Part shown: positions 43,392 through 56,200 of the stretch, piece by piece
How positions within the stretch are numbered: the first letter of the stretch is position 1
Layout: each line of letters opens with the position of its first letter
Assembly (NCBI GenBank): GCA_036387335.1
Contig: DASVTZ010000147.1
Span: forward strand, 1 to 64,000
DNA: 64,000 nt
Origin: Longimicrobium sp.
GTDB taxonomy: Bacteria > Gemmatimonadota > Gemmatimonadetes > Longimicrobiales > Longimicrobiaceae
Direction of reading: 5' to 3'
The notes under the pieces: generated by a model
Seen by the model: only the letters and a program-made list of their open reading frames with translations
What the model was told of the DNA's origin: nothing
Databases searched by the model: none
Program-made: the position numbers and the translations under genes

Positions 43392-45529
43392 TCACTGGCC
43401 CGGCCGTTTGCTGAGGAACGGGATGTCCAGCGACCCTGGCTGGAGCATGAAGAAACCACTCAGGTGACGGTGATCTCTGGCATAGGCGCCGAACAGGAAA
43501 CCGACACGGGAGCGCGAAAAGGCATTGTTCTTACGCACTCGAATCAACGCGGAGACTCCTAGGTACCCGCCACCACCCAACAACACGGCCGACTTCGAAT
43601 CCACCGTCGGTGTTCCATCGGGTGTTGCGGCCGGCACGGTATCGGTCTTCGCCCCACTTGCGAGGGAGCCGAACCCTCCGAGATGCAACCGGATACCCTC
43701 GCTGCCATCCCGTCGCAGAAACGCGAACTGCAGATTCACGGCCGGGCCTGTCATGGGTGTTGCCGCCGCGAGAGACTTGTCCGCCCTCGAGAAGGGGAAC
43801 ATAAGTCCGCCGAACACCTCCGTGTCGACCCAGCTCAGAACTTTGCCCGGCCGCACGATCGTGGCGGTAATCGGGGACGGATCGTGCACGTACAGGTGGA
43901 AGGCCGGGTCATGCCGGACGGTGATGGCCACCGACGTCCCTGGGTCCTTCAGCACGGCCACTTGGTTCGGGAAGAGATCTGAGATAGACCTGTTTTCCCC
44001 GTGACGAGAGTTTGCGCCGGAAGCTGAACAGCGGGAACGCCGAAAGCGTTCATCTGACCTGACACGATGATGTGCTGCCGGACACCCCCTGCCCCGGGTT
44101 TGATGAAGATGCGCACTTCGCCGAGGTCATTGCGCTGCTCCGCGGGAAGGTTCTGATAGTCGGCAATCGAATAGGCTCTACCGTCCTTCGTTCTGATTTC
44201 CACGACCTGACGGAGGGCGGTGGCCGTGGGATTCTCCTTTACCGTAATGTCGAAGCGGCTTAGAGCCGGTTGCTGCTTGTCTCCGAGCTCGAATGTGAGG
44301 TGGTCCAGTCCGCTCAGGTCCGGGAGTGTGATCGGCAGTGAGAGGATGTCGCCCACGTTGGTGGCCTCCACGGGATATTTCTGGCCGTTCAGGGTTAGGT
44401 GAAGGTGCGATCCCAAGCCCTTACCCCTGAGGCGCAGCCTGATGACGTCGTTGGACCACGTGAAGGGAGTGGCCGGCCCACCATTGACGTGAACGACCTG
44501 AACTAACGGTTGTTCAGGGTTTTCGTTGACCGGAACAGAAAGCTTGTAGATCGCCACCGCGCCGGCCTGATCGAAGACGTAGAGCTGGTCGTCAGCGGCT
44601 GCGGAGGTGAGCTGCAGCGTGCCGAGATACCCGTTCGTCGTGGGGTTGGTGACCTGGAACGTCCCGCGTCGCGCCGCGTCTGCAGTGGAGACGGGGTAGG
44701 TGACGCCAGACGAGAGGCTCTTCGCAGCCCCGGCAGGAAGAACGAGGTTCACGCTGCGGTTGTACGTTGGATAGAGCGAAGTGACCGGGTCGCTGCTGGG
44801 AGCGGCTGTGAGTGTCACGGCTGCAGGGGGGGCTGCAACCGCCGTTACCGTGCAGGTGACCTCCTGCACCGTTGGGTCCGCACCCTCCTTGAACGGCTTC
44901 TTGGACTGAATCGAAACCGTCAGGGTTGTTGTCCCTGCAGCAGTCGGGATGAAGCTCCCGGTCCAGTTCGATCCGGATAGTCCTACCGGTGAGCTCGCGC
45001 CCCCGGGTGCTCGCAAGGTCCCCTGATCGAACTCAATGGAGTTGTTGACGCTGCCCGACACCGTCAAAGGCGTGCCTGGCTGACCCTCCACCCGATTACA
45101 CGAAGGGACTACCCACCCCAGCGCAGGACGTGCGATCAGAAGAGTTGTATTGATCTGCTGACCACCGATCGTCAGGCTCAAGGGTACGGAGCGGGTGGCG
45201 CGGGGCGAGCCATGGTCCTCGTTCACGCGAACGCGGTAAACCTTATCACCGAGGTGCATCGGCTGGTCGATGGTATAGAGGCCGCCACCCGGCTGGACCG
45301 AGATGTCGCCACCTTCCTGGTTCATCGTCAGGGTTACGTAGAACGTGTAGTCCTGGGGACGCGCCTCTATTCTCCAGACCGGACCGGAGACGTTCATCGG
45401 TGTGACATGCAGGGCACCGGCCTCCTGGCTTTCCGCGGTGACGCTGGTGATCTGGAGCTAGGCATGCCCCGGCCGGACCTGGAGCGAGGCGATCAATAGC
45501 ACCGTGCCGTACGTCAGCGAGCGAGTCAT
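43392..45529 (-). pseudogene. secreted beta-domain protein gene, amber codon plus frameshift
   Basis: ATG 45529 starts a signal peptide (MTRSLTYGTVLLIASLQVRPG) that runs into an in-frame TAG at 45458-45460. The same frame then continues as LQITSVTAESQEAGALHVTP and on through a 480-residue Ig-like/beta-sandwich protein (FYVTLTMNQEG, VSGSVNNSIEFDQGTL). Near 43975 the frame shifts (stop just after SQISSRTKWPC in one frame, DLFPNQVAVLKDPGTSV in the next) and ends at 43392 with a membrane-protein-like tail (GYLGVSALIRVRKNNAFSRSRVGFLFGAYARD). No enzyme motif is seen. Inactive in its present form. Confidence 0.75.
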
Positions 45530-46609
45530 GGGCGACCTGTGTGGAGAAATTGGTTGAGTACGCCAGGGGACCGCACCAATCGACGCCCGGTCACTTCCGT
45601 GCGGCGTCACGAAGTTTCCGTGAGGGTCAATGTACCGGAAGTCCGAACTGCCCGCCGTGATCTGCACGCTGGCCAGCCCCTCCTTGAAGCTGTCGCCGTG
45701 CCCGTTATGGGGCGGCACCACGTAGTTCCCGTGGCGATCGATGTAGCCCCACATCTCGCCCTCCTTCACCGCCGCGAGCCCCTCATCGGAGAACGGGAAG
45801 GCGAAGGTGAAGGGTGGCTGGATGACGAGTTTCCCGTGCGGTCGATGTACCCGTAGAGGTTTCCGTCGCGGACCGAGGCGAGCCCGTTGTGCAGGTGCGA
45901 GATCTCGGAGAACCTCATGCCCGTCACGTAGTGCCCGGCGTGGTCGATCAGGCCCATCGGTCGGCCACCAGCACCGGCGCGAAGCCTTCCTTAAAGTCGC
46001 CCGCCCAGTCGAACTGGGGCTGGATCACGATCTTCCCGGACGGAACCACGTACCCCATCCGCCCGCCGGTCTTGACCGCCGCCACGCCTTCCGAGAAGTC
46101 GGCGACGTCCTCGTAAATGGGCTGGATCGCCCACTGCCCCGTTTGTCGATGAACCCGGTGCCCTCGGGGACGCGCACGGCCGCGCGCCCGGAGTGGAAGT
46201 CGCGGGCGCCCTCGAAATCGTAGTCGATGATGTAGCTGCCCGAAGGCCGCTCACGGTAGACGGAGCGCCCCTCCCCGGTGTCGATGCGATCCCACGAATC
46301 GCCAAAATGGGAGACCGGGAATGTGGGGTTGATTACGATCTTTCCTTCTGTGTCCACATAACCCCACTGAGAGCCCACGCGGAAGCGGGCCAGTCCCTCG
46401 GAGTAGTTCGCGTCCATGTAGCCCCACTTGCCCTCGAACGACACCGGCGTAAGCCCGAGATGAGAAAGCTCCCGCCTGCGTGGCTGGCCGGACTCGACGA
46501 AGCTGCGCATCGTCTGGGTGGCAGTTCCTTCTCCCCTGCGCCCTGAGTCGCCGCAGGCCGCGAGGAGAAGGCACGATGCCAGGACGGGTGTGAGCATTAT
46601 CGGCTTCAT
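45530..46609 (-). pseudogene. lipoprotein with WG (KWG) repeats, multiple frameshifts
   Basis: ATG 46609, preceded by GGAGA, opens a lipoprotein signal (MLTPVLASCLLLAACGDSG, lipobox LAAC). WG repeats follow in pieces of different frames: GKWGYMDANYSEGLARFRVGSQWGYVDTEGKIVINP, then VKTGGRMGYVVPSGKIVIQPQFDWAGDFKEG, NLYGYIDRTGN and EMWGYIDRHGNYVVPP. Frame changes occur near 46140, 45960 and 45830. WG-repeat lipoproteins are surface proteins of unknown role. It is followed by the beta-domain gene on the same strand, so the two were perhaps co-transcribed. Clearly decayed. Confidence 0.75.
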
Positions 46610-46959
46610 CTCGGGTCTCCAGTCGGAGGTGCGATTTGATGAAGGAAAAGCCACGCGAAGAACCGCCCGACGCGCGCCAGGCGCCCCGTTGCCGCGACTT
46701 CGCGGAAACGGCACCGTCATCGCAACGGTCCAGAAGCGATGAATCCGTAAAGGAATGCCAGCGGGAGGAGAATCACTGCGTCGGGCAGCATCACCATTTC
46801 GGGTCAATGCTCCGCATGGTAAACGGAGGACCGTCGGGGCAGCAAGAGATTTGATTGTGGGTCCACCGGCCGCAGCCTTTAGCTGCGAGGTCCAGGGTCC
46901 AAGCGTCAGCAGTGGACCGCGGCGGTCCCGGATCTCTGCGCGCCACACGACGCCGAAGT

Positions 46960-47010
46960 ACCGGCTATCGAACGAACTCCTTGGTTTACAAGTTCGATCG
47001 GGATGGTTGA
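46960..47010 (+). pseudogene. 3'-end relic of a second sacsin-like gene
   Basis: The bases at 46974-47017 match 41321-41363 (end of the intact sacsin-like gene) closely. The last residues read NSLVYKFDRDG-stop against HSLVYEFDRDS-stop, with similar downstream bases. Upstream homology fades quickly. This shows a duplication of the gene end with the decayed secreted-protein block between the two copies. The rest of 46610-47198 holds nothing else that I can support. Confidence 0.7.
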
Positions 47011-47198
47011 ACGTCAAGGCGTAGTCGTTCACTCAGCCAACCCTAAACAGCCGCTACGGGCGCTGACAGGAATGCGCTATCGGCGATGCCGACTGATTAG
47101 CATTATGGACTGACCACTTTGATCCTAACTTTCCGATCACAGACGTGCCTGGAACGCTGACAGTCAGGCCGAAAAAGGCCAGCCACCTCGAGAGACTT

Positions 47199-47411
47199 CT
47201 ACTCCCGATTTTCGACTGTTAGCCACTCAGGGACGGGACACTTCGCCTTCTCGAACGCTGTTTTGACTGTTGCTCTTATCACGTCGGCAGCTTCGGCCCG
47301 AGTCTGTGAAGGGAGCGCAGCCAGGAGAGTAGTCAGCGCTTCGGCAGCATTACCGCCGGCAATCACACTGAAGTACCACGACGTAAGCTTGGCCAGATTG
47401 GTGAAAACCAT
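47199..47411 (-). CDS. small hypothetical protein
   Basis: A 70-residue protein (MVFTNLAKLTSWYFSVIAGGNAAEALTTLLAALPSQTRAEAADVIRATVKTAFEKAKCPVPEWL...) with helical character and no membrane-spanning segment. AAGGGG lies 5-6 bases before ATG 47411, a good ribosome site, whereas the first in-frame ATG (47426) has none. It resembles small helical proteins of unknown function and has no recognisable motif. It stands alone among broken genes, so it may be a passenger or a relic of a longer gene. Confidence 0.5.
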   Translation of the reverse strand: MVFTNLAKLTSWYFSVIAGGNAAEALTTLLAALPSQTRAEAADVIRATVKTAFEKAKCPVPEWLTVENRE

Positions 47412-47456
47412 CCCATCCCCTTGCATAGCAACAACTTAGAAGGGGATAAGCTGCCA

Positions 47457-48253
47457 GTCGCACTACGCGGCCGCTCAACTAATCGCCACCCTCGAAGACG
47501 GCGACCCGGAAGGAAGTCTCCGGGCGAAGGTCGGCCGCGACGCCCGTCGCGGTATCACCCACCTGCTGCCGGTGCAGCGCGCATCGTACGTGCGGTGCTC
47601 GTGCCCCTCGAGGTAGTAGTTCCCCTGTGGGCCAGCGAGAGGAGGGTCTACGCCGAGCGCATCCAGCAAGGCCGGCTCGTGAAACGGAGGGCCAATCCCG
47701 CCGAGAATGGTCGAGTCCTACGCTGTACCTGGAGGATGAGCAGGTGCCCGAGATCGCGGCGATTGTTGAGGCAGCTTCGGGCGTGATCGACCTGGCTCGG
47801 GTCGAGCCCGTCTTCTCGACCGGCGGTGCCCGAGGTGCGGGATTCAGTGATCCGCTGCAGAATGAACGCGCAGAACGGGCCGCTGTCGCCCTGGTCGTGG
47901 GCCGGTACGTGGACGCGGGCTGGGACGTCGAGTCGGTCGAGCACGCCGGGTGCGGATACGACTTGGATTGTCGCCGCGGTGACACGGTGGAGCATGTGGA
48001 AGTGAAAGGGGTGCAGGGCGATCAGCAGGAGTTCTTTTTGACGGTGGGCGAGTTCCGCCGAGCGAGAGACGACCCCGACTTCGTCCTGGCTGTGGTCACG
48101 TCAGCTCTGTCGGATGTTCCGGTAGTGAGCGAGTTTCGCGGGAGCGAGTTTCTGGCCGTCTTCCGGCTCGATCCCGTCCAGTACCGTGCAGCCCCTGAGA
48201 AAGCTACGTCTGTAATGCACCATCCGGTCATCTCGCGGGCCATGCGCTCTTGA
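47457..48253 (+). pseudogene. NOV_C/DUF3883-type domain, remains of a larger gene
   Basis: From about 47850 the frame reads FSDPLQNERAERAAVALVVGRYVDAGWDVESVEHAGCGYDLDCRRGDTVEHVEVKGVQGDQQEFFLTVGEFRRARDD, a good match to the DUF3883/NOV_C domain (GYDLDC...HVEVKG with the PD-(D/E)xK-like lysine; LTVGEFRRA helix). Upstream, 47457-47590 has another coding-looking frame (YAAAQLIATLEDGDPEGSLRAKVGRDARRG) that stops. GTG 47627 could restart translation of 208 residues ending at 48253. Original proteins with this end are usually large ATPases. Whether the residual domain is still expressed is unknown. Confidence 0.6.
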
Positions 48254-48330
48254 CTGGATGCGGGTGGCGGTGGACGATTGGTTGACGCTCGCGGGTAGCC
48301 CGTCGCCGCTCCATCCGCGACCCGTTACTT

Positions 48331-49240
48331 ATGAATATCTCGTGGACTGACCTTCGCCCCCTCAAAGGATCGCAGCACGCCGCGTTCGAAGAGCTGGTGT
48401 GCCAGCTCGCCGCGGGTGAAACCGTTCCGAAAGGCGCGCGCTTCATCCGCATCGGCGCTCCTGATGCGGGCGTCGAAGCTGTGTGGATCCTGCCAAATGG
48501 TGACGAGTGAGGCTGGCAGGCCAATTACTTCATGGCGACGCCGGGCAATTCGCAGTGGAAGCAGATCGACGAGTCCGTCGAGACGGCTCTGCTCAAGCGG
48601 CCGCGGCTGACGCGCCTGACGATCTGCACCCCGCTCGACAGACAGGATCCGGGATACCGAACCAGCACTGGTTCATGGACCGGTGGAACCAGGGTCAACC
48701 AGTGGACGGCCGCGGCCGGCACCCGCGCGGTCGATTTCGGTTACTGGGGCCAGTTCGAAATCCTCGAGCGCCTGGCACGGGAAGAGAATCGCGGCCGAAC
48801 CTACTTTCGGTTCAACGCCGAGGTTCTTACAGGCGATTGGTTCCGCGCCCGGCTCGACGAATCGATCGCCAACGCGGGTGCGCGGTACACTCCCGAGCTG
48901 AACGTGAATCTCCCCATCGTTCACGTGTTTGACGGACTCGGGCGCAGGCCCGAGATCTTCCGTGATCTGAAGAGTCAGCTACGGGACATCCGGAAGAGCC
49001 ACGCAGGCTCGGTGAGCCCTACTGTCCGCGAGATCGCTCCGGCTGGCTTCGACCTGCTTGATGCGGACATCGCGCGCCTTCGGGAGGCCATCGGCGCGAT
49101 TCCGGAGCAGGTGGGCTGGATCGATTGGGAAACGATCCGCCATATCTGCACCGCAGCGGCGGACCATGCATCGGGATTCACGGACCTCTTCGGGGCCGAG
49201 AAGAGGGCCCGGCGAGAACGTGCAGCCTCCCAGCCCAAGG
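48331..49240 (+). pseudogene. N-terminal part of an Avs-like STAND ATPase, in-frame TGA and truncated
   Basis: ATG 48331 opens ISWTDLRPLKGSQHAAFEELVCQLA and FIRIGAPDAGVEAVWILPNGDE, then an in-frame TGA at 48508-48510. The frame resumes as GWQANYFMATPGNSQWKQIDESVETALLKRPRLTRLTICTPLD and RYTPELNVNLPIVHVFDGLGR. This is the N-terminal module found on large STAND-type defence ATPases; its PD-(D/E)xK-like site normally has a Lys after WQA, and here it is Asn. The ATPase and sensor domains are absent, and the frame runs out into unrelated sequence near 49240. A dead gene. Confidence 0.7.
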
Positions 49241-49275
49241 ACTCGCGGCACTCCGGGAACGGGGGAAACGCACGA

Positions 49276-49303
49276 GCGGGGACGGACTCGGTGCCGTCCC
49301 CGC
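49276..49303 (-). terminator. intrinsic hairpin after the chaperonin operon
   Basis: A 10-bp perfect stem (gcggggacgg / ccgtccccgc) with an 8-base loop, about 35 bases past the chaperonin stop on the minus strand. A modest T-rich tail (CGTTTCCC) follows. It marks the end of the three-gene chaperonin operon and the boundary of the STAND relic. Confidence 0.6.
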
Positions 49304-49335
49304 CCTTGCGCTTCCGCCACCGGCTCGGCTCCGTC

Positions 49336-51339
<2,004 letters not shown>

Positions 51340-51344
51340 TCAGC

Positions 51345-51944
51345 TCACTTGGTGGTGAGGGAGAGGGCCGGTTGCCGGATCTTCCACGTGCCGAGGTTCC
51401 GGGCCAGCTGGCTCGTCTCGGCCTCGAGGGCCTTGATCAGGAACTTGGGATCGGAAACTGTCTTCACGATCCGGAAATCCGGAGGCAGGTGCTTGAACTT
51501 CTCGTTCAGCTTGTCACGAAGTCCCTGGCTCAAGTCCGCCTGGAATTGCGTTTCCCGCTCGGAGGTCATCACGAAGATGTAGAATCCCACCCGGATGTAC
51601 ATCGGAGTGTTGGACTCGGTAGCAATGCGATTGCAGATCTCGATCACCGTGTTTTCGACTGCCGTCTGCGACGAAATTCCTTCGGCGCCGACGGCGTCCA
51701 CGAGCACGCCTACAAAACGCTGCCATGCCTCGCCCTTCCGTGCCTGCAAGTCTGACGGCGAATCCCAGGCCACGCGGAAGCGCTGCTCGTCGAATTGCTG
51801 GAAGTTCGTCGCAATCGTCGGGCAGAGTTCATTGATCAGCTTTTCATATCCCGCGAGCGGGTGTTCCGCGTTCCACGGATTGCATTCCCGCGGGGAAGCG
51901 CCATCGACGACCGCGAGGCGGACAGCTTGGTAGCTCGTGCTCAT
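51345..51944 (-). CDS. hypothetical protein upstream of the chaperonin
   Basis: A 199-residue soluble protein of unknown family. ATG 51944 is chosen because it lies 19 bases after the upstream gene stop; the longer frame upstream overlaps that gene. Sequence: [47 protein letters not shown], then a central alpha/beta part ([43 protein letters not shown]) and a helical end with charged residues. There are no catalytic motifs that I can name. It stops 8 bases before the chaperonin start, so the two are translationally linked. It might be a substrate or co-chaperone of the chaperonin; inference from position only. Confidence 0.7.
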   Translation of the reverse strand: MSTSYQAVRLAVVDGASPRECNPWNAEHPLAGYEKLINELCPTIATNFQQFDEQRFRVAWDSPSDLQARKGEAWQRFVGVLVDAVGAEGISSQTAVENTVIEICNRIATESNTPMYIRVGFYIFVMTSERETQFQADLSQGLRDKLNEKFKHLPPDFRIVKTVSDPKFLIKALEAETSQLARNLGTWKIRQPALSLTTK

Positions 51945-51963
51945 CACGGGATCTGAGGTAAGT

Positions 51964-52713
51964 TCATGAACGTGCGAGGCGCAGCAGGTTCGCAGCGACG
52001 CGTGAGGGGATGTTCTCCGGGATCTCCCTCGGCGTCCATCCGCCGAGATCGGCAGCCAGTTCTTCGGCGGCGGAAGTCCAGTCGGCAACCAGACTCTGCT
52101 CACGTGGCGTGACCAGCCCGATTTCGCCTGCCGCGGCCGGAATTGCCGCCAGCGTTTCCAGCACCCGCTGGTACTCGTCCTGAGACGCGTTTCCCTTCAC
52201 CACCTTCGGCAGGTGAGCGAGTGCCACGTCTCGGAGTTTCTGTACCTTCCCCAGGCTCAGATCCTCTGTCTTCCAGAGCGCCGATACGAGGAGGACCGAG
52301 GCCAGGATCTGGACTGCAGTCGCCGAGACGTGAAGCGTAGTTGGTATGTCGATCTGAGAGGCGTCGCAAAGGGCGCACGCGAGGCTACCGTTCACGACAA
52401 GTAGGCTGCTCCAGAGGGCACCGTAGGCTACGCTCAGCAGGATCGTCGTGAAGAACACGGGGCGGACCGACTGCCGGAACGTGACATACGCCGTCCGAGC
52501 GTGCGTAAGGAGCAAAATAAAACTGAGCGCAGTGCCAAGGACTATGAAGAGAATCGACTTGGAAACCGGGCGGGGGGTCTGAGAAACCGTGTCGATGTAG
52601 CGCGACGAGAATCCCAGTGCACCCAGCAGGATGAACAGGGAGGGTCCGATCAGCCAGGGCGCGGCGTACTCAAGGCGGGCGGGCCAGTACACCCATTCGC
52701 GGGATTTCGACAT
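51964..52713 (-). CDS. multi-pass membrane protein, first gene of the chaperonin operon
   Basis: A 249-residue protein with four predicted membrane helices: LIGPSLFILLGALGF (about 20-36), SILFIVLGTALSFILLL (about 52-70), PVFFTTILLSVAYGALWSSLLVV (about 83-106), and TAVQILASVLLVSAL (about 130-145). The C-terminal 100 residues are cytosolic and helical (GKVQKLRDVALAHLPKVVKGNASQDEYQRVLETLAAIPAAAGEIG). No known motif. It begins the operon at 52713 and is followed after 19 bases by the soluble unknown and then the chaperonin. A membrane effector controlled by the downstream proteins is one hypothesis. Confidence 0.75.
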   Translation of the reverse strand: MSKSREWVYWPARLEYAAPWLIGPSLFILLGALGFSSRYIDTVSQTPRPVSKSILFIVLGTALSFILLLTHARTAYVTFRQSVRPVFFTTILLSVAYGALWSSLLVVNGSLACALCDASQIDIPTTLHVSATAVQILASVLLVSALWKTEDLSLGKVQKLRDVALAHLPKVVKGNASQDEYQRVLETLAAIPAAAGEIGLVTPREQSLVADWTSAAEELAADLGGWTPREIPENIPSRVAANLLRLARS

Positions 52714-52940
52714 GCGAATCGACAGTCCGAATAATGGCGCAGCGGCGCATCAACCTTGATCCCAACATACCTTTCTTCAAACTGACGCACCAGATTTCGA
52801 CTTGTCATCCGTCGTTCGCACGAGGCGAGCGCGGTGGGACTCCTGCGCGTGGTGATCCGGGGTGGGTCACCCGTTGCACGCATGCAACGAAACCGCAGCG
52901 GTGCGGGAGCATCCCGCGGGCGCGGAGCGCTGACGCTTGA

Positions 52941-53117
52941 GCCCGGGTGAGCCAGGTGAGCACCGGCCGCATCGTGCTCCCGGACGAAGTGCTCGGCATG
53001 CCTCCCGAGAAGCAGCAGCTGCTCGTCCGTGGCCACCGGCCTCTGTACGTCGACAAGCTGAACTACCTCGAGATGCAGGAGGTCCGTGGGCTTTATAAGC
53101 CAAATCCGATGTACTGA
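52941..53117 (+). pseudogene. C-terminal fragment of a VirD4/TraG-type coupling protein
   Basis: 59 codons read TGRIVLPDEVLGMPPEKQQLLVRGHRPLYVDKLNYLEMQEVRGLYKPNPMY-stop. This matches the end of conjugative coupling proteins of the VirD4/TraG family (...LLTPDEV..LP...QLLLVRGH.P..A.KL.Y...). The upstream frame is closed by TGA at 52938-52940, and the ATPase domain is gone. It indicates that the element derives from a conjugative element. Bases 52734-52940 hold no gene that I can support. Confidence 0.6.
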
Positions 53118-53203
53118 AGTGGAGTTACTTCGGGACTTGGGGAATAAGAGCTCGTCGGCACCTATTGTCGGGGCGCTTTCCCTCCTCTTATTCCGTTGGG
53201 CAC

Positions 53204-56200
53204 CTACGCACTTCGGGTTGATTTTAAGCGCGCGCGCCGCAAATGGGCGGTCCGGTGTCGGAGAATGGAACTCAGTACGTAAATGCGATCACCAGAGGAA
53301 TCGCAGATGTTCGCCACACGATTCGCGTCACGGTAACGGCCCCATTTCGCGTAGCGCTGCCCTATCGCACGACAGAGCGTATGACGCGATGCAGCCAACC
53401 GGATATTTGTATATACCGCTTCTGCGGCGGGCAAGCTGTCTTGGAGCACAAGCGCAATCCCCAGCCCCTCGAGTGCGCGTCCGCGTTCTACCTCATCGCG
53501 GATTGAGGCGGTGAGCCGCCGCGATTCCGCAATGTGGCCAGCAGTAGAAAGCCGCAAGGCGGCCGCGGCGCGCGCGGAGTCGGCACCCGCGACTACGATT
53601 TTCCGCAGGCGCAGATCGGCGGACTGCATGGCGTTGGTTCGCAGGTACTCCGTGGCCACCCTCACTCGCCATGGACCCATGCGCGAATGCTCTTCCTCAT
53701 ACGCTGGACACTGGCGGAGCGCGGCCTCGAGCGCGGCAAAGCCGCGTGAGTGATCACCCTCGTCTAGCAAGTACGAACCAATGTCAATCAGCGAGTCGCA
53801 GCGCTTTCCGGGTATGGTCGCGAATTTAAGGGCAGAGTCGGGCATTCCGAGGGAAAGGTACAGTTTTCCAACAATGCTCTCGTTCCAACCTCGGTTCGCA
53901 TAGACGCTTCCCGACGTGTCGAGGGTGTACGCGACGACCTCGGCGCGTTGCCTTTCTCCAGCGTTGAATAGGAGTTCCACGGCACGACTGTACATCAGGC
54001 CTTCAGCCCCGAGGTACTCACCACTCGGAGGTCCCTTGAAGTCCCCGAGCGCAATTCTCGCCTCTCGGATTTTCTGAGACTGGAACAGTACCGATGCCAT
54101 GGCTAGGACCGCCTCGTCCCGGGACACGCCGCTCGAGAGGCGGCGTACGACCTGCAACGCGGTATCCAGTCCCGCGGCCAAGGCGATTCCGCCGGCAACA
54201 ATCCCCACATAGTTCTCGTTGCCGTCAAGCGGAGCACGCGCGGCTGTGGTGAGTACCTCGGGAAGCATTCCCGCACGCGCGAAGTGATCGATTGCTGCGA
54301 TCAATTCCTGTTCCGCGACACGGTTCGGGTTAATCGACCCCATGCCCGGTAGTTGGCTCGCAGCCCAGAATGCGGCGGTCGCCTCCTCGATTCTCCCAGC
54401 ACGCCCAAGTACTTCCGCGGCACGCACCAGTTCCTGCTTCTCTCTTCGATTCTGTATAGATCGGTCAATCTCCACCGCGGTGAGCGACAACTCCGCCGGA
54501 GCATTGATTTCCTGCGCCACGTCGGCGATATGGACCAGTGCCTCCAGCCGCCCAAGGCTGTCGGGCAGGCTGAGTGCACTGGCTCGCGCATCAGTTAGGG
54601 ACCGCTCGCGCGCCGATGCAGGTCTGAGATGGGAAAGCCCGCGGGCCACGTCGGCAAGCACCCAAGCCCGGGCGATCGGCGTTTTGGTCGCGGCGGTCAG
54701 CGCAGACGCGGAGTCCGGGTGGATTTGACCTAGGGCCTCGGCCATTCGTGCAATTAGTCCCGTGGTGTCGTTCTGGACGAGGTGCCCTAGACGTAGAGCC
54801 TGCTGCAGAACCCGGCCCGCCGCTGGTACGTGGCCGAGTTGGAGTAGGCTGTCCGCGACAATGGCGAGCATGGCTGCCCGCTCGGCGGGTGCGCGAACAA
54901 GGGCGGCGGCGGCAAGCGCCTTCTCAACAGAACCACCTTCGGCCAGCGCGAGGGTCAGGGTAGTCAGGGTCGCCCCATCGTCGTCGTCGTGGAAGAGGGT
55001 CGCCAGTCGTATGGCCTCCTTTTCGGCGAGCCGTGCTTGAACCGGATTCGAGTTATTCACGCTGAGTGAGACGCTTCCAAGAAGAAGCATTGCTACCACT
55101 GCGACCGCGAGTTGCGCACGGAATGCCCATAGAGCCTCCGCGATCATTCGGCGGGCGTCCTCTGTGACCGCAAATCGACGCAGTCGGACCGCCTCGCTGA
55201 GCGGCAAAGGCGTCGCAATCCGGTCACGAAGCCGCCGCCGTCCAGGGGCAGTTGGCGCGCTACGCGTCTGCAACAGCCACATCTCCAGGCGGGCCTCCGC
55301 GTTGCGCTTTTTTACCAAAAAGGGATCAGGGGCGTCGTGCAGGAGTTTCGCTAACTGGTCGTGGATGAGTTCGAACTTGTCCGGAGCCTCCGCGGTGCTC
55401 GCAGGAAGCCGATTTACTAGTAGCAGGCGCTCAAACGCACGTAGTACTCTGTCGAGGGTTTTGGCATCCAGTGATCGGAGGCTGGGCGCTTTCAGCAACT
55501 CGTTCGCAGCCAATGTGAGGCGGATCCCCCCTGGGGAGAGTTCCTGGAGGACAGTGAGGGCGATCGAACCATCCACGCCTGTGGTCTGGCTGACTTCGCT
55601 TCGCACGTCCTCCAAGAAGTCGCGCACAAGCCCCTCGCGCCCTCCGCGCGCGCGGTACCGCTCGACAGAGAGTTGCGCCGGGCCCTCCCTTTGCAACATT
55701 CGGCCAACGCCCTGGAGTTCGGCGGGTAGCACTGTCCACGGTTCGCGTTGCGAGACTCGTTTGTCGCGGGGCGGCCGGAGGAGGTCACGGGCGAGGGTCG
55801 CCGCCAGGTCGTCCATCTGCTGCGCGCGCAGGGGATCACCGTCCACGAACTCCGAAAGGATCTCCTCGGTGACTTGTCGCGCTTCGGCCTCACGGAACGG
55901 CTCAAGCATGTGCAGCATGGAAAGCGACAGTACTCGCTCGCTGGGATCAACCTGAAGGAGCAGCACGAGGAGCAGATCAAGTCGGTCGCGACGGAGCGCG
56001 ACGGCCACGCGTGCGCGGTTATCGGCGACTAGGTCGTGGAGCAACGATAGGAATGCTACACGCTCATCGCTGCTGGAATGCAGAAACAACTCCTCGAACT
56101 GATCGATGACGATGATCAGTGGACGGCGGTCCACTGCGGCTGGCCAGGCACTTCTAATAAGCGTTGCGGCACGGGTTGGCGGAAATTCCCTGCTCGGTAC

